From: DATBLE01 sp963808815
GTDB taxonomy: Bacteria; Actinomycetota; Thermoleophilia; Gaiellales; Gaiellaceae
DNA: 64,000 nucleotides
Direction of reading: 5' to 3'
NCBI GenBank assembly: GCA_963808815.1
Contig: CAWEGI010000017.1
Location: 248,001 to 312,000, forward strand
Shown here: positions 63,566-64,000 of the stretch, piece after piece
Layout of the letters: every line of letters begins with the position of its first letter
Numbering within the stretch: the first letter of the stretch is position 1
The notes under the pieces: model-generated
What the model was told of the DNA's origin: nothing
The model's input: the letters and a program-made list of their open reading frames with translations, nothing else
Database searches by the model: none
Translations under genes and position numbers: made by a program

Positions 63566-64000
63566 TTACTTCACGGCCTCGACGAAAAGACTCTCCGCTG
63601 GCCTGTTGTCCAACGAAACGATTTCAGGAAACTCGCTCACCGTCTCGCGAAAGGTGCACCTGTCGATCCGGCTGTAACCGGCCTCTGCCAGGAGCTCAGA
63701 CACGAAGTCGAAGGTGAACACCGTTCTCGAAAAGCCGTACCAGAGAAGCTGCACCACGAGCTTGGCTCCAAGAGACTCGGCACGCTCGTCGGGGACGAGG
63801 AAATAGCCGCGGTCGCCGCGCCGATATGCATCGACGGCGAGATCGAGGTCCGGCAACGCGAGCCGGAGGACGCCGCCGGGCCGCAACACGCGGTGAAGCT
63901 CGCGAAGAGCGGGGACCTGTTCCTCGAGGGTCAGTTCCGGAAAGGCGTGGACGCTAACCGCGTAGTCGATGGACTCATTCGCAAGCGGTAGGCCGTCTCT
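63566..64000 (-). CDS. SAM-dependent methyltransferase (type 11), N-terminus beyond window
   Basis: A frame open to the right window edge gives at least 144 residues: SIDYAVSVHAFPELTLEEQVPALRELHRVLRPGGVLRLALPDLDLA is motif IV to post-motif of a class I methyltransferase. HRVLRPGGVLRLALPD is the family signature. The C-terminus (ELLAEAGYSRIDRCTFRETVSEFPEIVSLDNRPAESLFVEAVK) is typical of sugar- or lipid-modifying methyltransferases next to glycosyltransferases. The frame is unbroken here. It lies 9 bp upstream of the beta-domain gene on the same strand. Confidence 0.85.
   Translation of the reverse strand, partial: RDGLPLANESIDYAVSVHAFPELTLEEQVPALRELHRVLRPGGVLRLALPDLDLAVDAYRRGDRGYFLVPDERAESLGAKLVVQLLWYGFSRTVFTFDFVSELLAEAGYSRIDRCTFRETVSEFPEIVSLDNRPAESLFVEAVK

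Overview
The window is very GC-rich and gene-dense. Genes are often joined by ATGA or GTGA overlaps, several starts look leaderless, and the secreted proteins carry tandem Ig-like repeats. This suggests an actinobacterium, probably of the class Thermoleophilia (Gaiellales/Solirubrobacterales-like), perhaps from an environmental or metagenome assembly. That placement is inferred from gene style, not from a marker gene. No rRNA, tRNA, CRISPR array or insertion sequence was seen.

Region 1 (1-9331, minus strand) is an operon for a branched-chain-type ABC transporter: a binding protein, a fused LivH-LivM permease and two ATPases. It also holds a MetE-like zinc methyltransferase, an AraC regulator and a tetrahydrofolate-dependent O-demethylase of the LigM/GcvT type. 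Region 2 (9507-18345, mostly plus) has two back-to-back E1 alpha/beta pairs of a 2-oxoacid or acetoin dehydrogenase type, a convergent SnoaL-like gene, a molybdenum hydroxylase (large, FeS and FAD subunits) and an NADP-binding DUF1932 protein.

Region 3 (18351-26682) is the most interesting. A split PEP-synthase-like pair diverges from a tightly overlapping six-gene operon: DUF6282 hydrolase, PIG-L-type hydratase, RraA-type aldolase, two-domain extradiol dioxygenase, MetF and LigM-like O-demethylase. Step by step this matches the 3-O-methylgallate (methoxyaromatic) route to pyruvate plus oxaloacetate, but partly with unrelated enzyme families. Two orphan paralogs of the large PEP-synthase-like subunit lie at 35957 and 40998. 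The second is followed by an oxaloacetate/pyruvate carboxyltransferase.

Region 4 (26743-35135) holds three tandem, translationally coupled LuxR-type ATP-binding regulators of about 920 residues. Region 5 (35145-48545) holds a DUF4242 protein, a GMC oxidoreductase, an alpha/beta hydrolase, a quinone-oxidoreductase-like protein, a HAD hydrolase, a secreted ICHRTG protein, a GT87 membrane enzyme and an ECF sigma factor carrying its own membrane segment and His/Pro-rich tail. Region 6 (48401-64000, mainly minus) is a surface-glycan and cell-envelope block: glycosyltransferases, a kinase, YdjC/ChbG and NodB deacetylases, a LamG protein with two near-identical DNA repeats, and methyltransferases.

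Warning for the reader: many genes here, above all after 49 kb, are broken by single-base frameshifts although their protein sequence continues in the next frame. Two near-identical LamG repeats carry different one-base indels, each of which the other copy corrects. Most breaks therefore look like consensus errors rather than true pseudogenes. Frameshifted genes are listed as single CDS entries with approximate break positions.
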